A stretch of DNA of 60,969 bases from Prevotellaceae bacterium UBA2744 (GTDB taxonomy: Bacteria; Bacteroidota; Bacteroidia; Bacteroidales; Bacteroidaceae), in assembly GCA_002353575.1 (NCBI GenBank), contig DEJQ01000022.1:3317-64285 (forward strand), in the 5' to 3' direction. Positions 60,951-60,969 of the stretch are shown in pieces. Position 1 is the stretch's first letter, and each line of letters begins with the position of its first letter. Under the pieces are notes generated by a model that did no database searches, was not told where the DNA came from, and saw only the letters and a list, made by a program, of their open reading frames with translations. The position numbers were made by a program, and so were the translations under genes.

Positions 60951-60969
60951 CATAAGTGACTCTCCTCCG

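Overview
The window looks like chromosome from a member of the order Bacteroidales, most likely Prevotella-like. The support is the recurring TAnnTTTG -7 promoter box (often TACCTTTGC) instead of a sigma70 -10 box, weak Shine-Dalgarno sequences, many lipoproteins and outer-membrane barrels, and typical families (HmuY/HmuR, calycin-like lipoprotein, FadL-type porin, PL10 pectate lyase, GH2 enzyme). No rRNA, tRNA, CRISPR array, insertion sequence or phage module was recognised.

Layout. 0.2-4.5 kb: Vsr-like endonuclease, uracil permease, S41 peptidase lipoprotein and an SMR (Gdx/SugE-type) exporter. 4.6-12.1 kb: a divergent sulfur cluster, the highlight of the window. Leftward: JAMM metalloprotease, MoeB/ThiF-type E1 and a ThiS-like sulfur carrier with three residues after its glycines. 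Rightward: cysteine synthase, DsrE-like protein, TusA, a family 2B encapsulin with an inserted cyclic-nucleotide-binding-like domain, a SufS-type cysteine desulfurase with a ~95-residue N-terminal extension (probable encapsulin cargo) and an O-acylhomoserine sulfhydrylase-like PLP enzyme. A strong terminator closes the rightward operon, and three ATACCAT repeats at exact 23-bp spacing sit between the two promoters.

12.2-17.5 kb: PL10 pectate lyase, then a leftward heme-uptake operon (calycin-like lipoprotein, HmuY, HmuR) and free-Met-R-sulfoxide reductase with an AraC regulator. 18.5-30.7 kb: phosphoglucomutase, GH2 glycosidase, AraC regulators, an outer-membrane barrel, a carboxylesterase lipoprotein and an amidohydrolase. 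30.9-39.7 kb: a tight rightward operon (AraC, GNAT, ketosynthase, ACP, two hotdog proteins, MMPL/RND transporter, CrtI-like oxidoreductase, LolA-like protein) resembling a reduced aryl-polyene or flexirubin-type lipid pathway. 39.8-43.5 kb: YccF, glutathione peroxidase, NhaC antiporter and an HTH regulator, followed by ~1.1 kb of very AT-rich DNA without genes. 44.6-55 kb: mostly leftward housekeeping and envelope genes (holA, OmpA-like, zinc-ribbon protein, Nif3-like, FadL-like, helix-hairpin-helix protein, nadC, barrel protein, cstA). 55-61 kb: mostly rightward genes (glycosyl-hydrolase-like protein, FetAB-type ABC transporter, nadD, SprT-like metalloprotease), plus a leftward ATP-grasp-like gene, ending in an 11-bp minisatellite.

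How the genes may work together. In the sulfur cluster, I infer that cysteine desulfurase held in the encapsulin makes persulfide, TusA and DsrE relay it, the E1 loads it on the ThiS-like carrier as thiocarboxylate after the JAMM protease trims the carrier tail, and the cysteine synthase and/or sulfhydrylase use it to build cysteine or homocysteine. Each family role is established elsewhere; the combined circuit is inference. In the lipid operon, ketosynthase, ACP and a probable split-active-site dehydratase would extend an acyl chain that the MMPL and LolA-like proteins carry outward.
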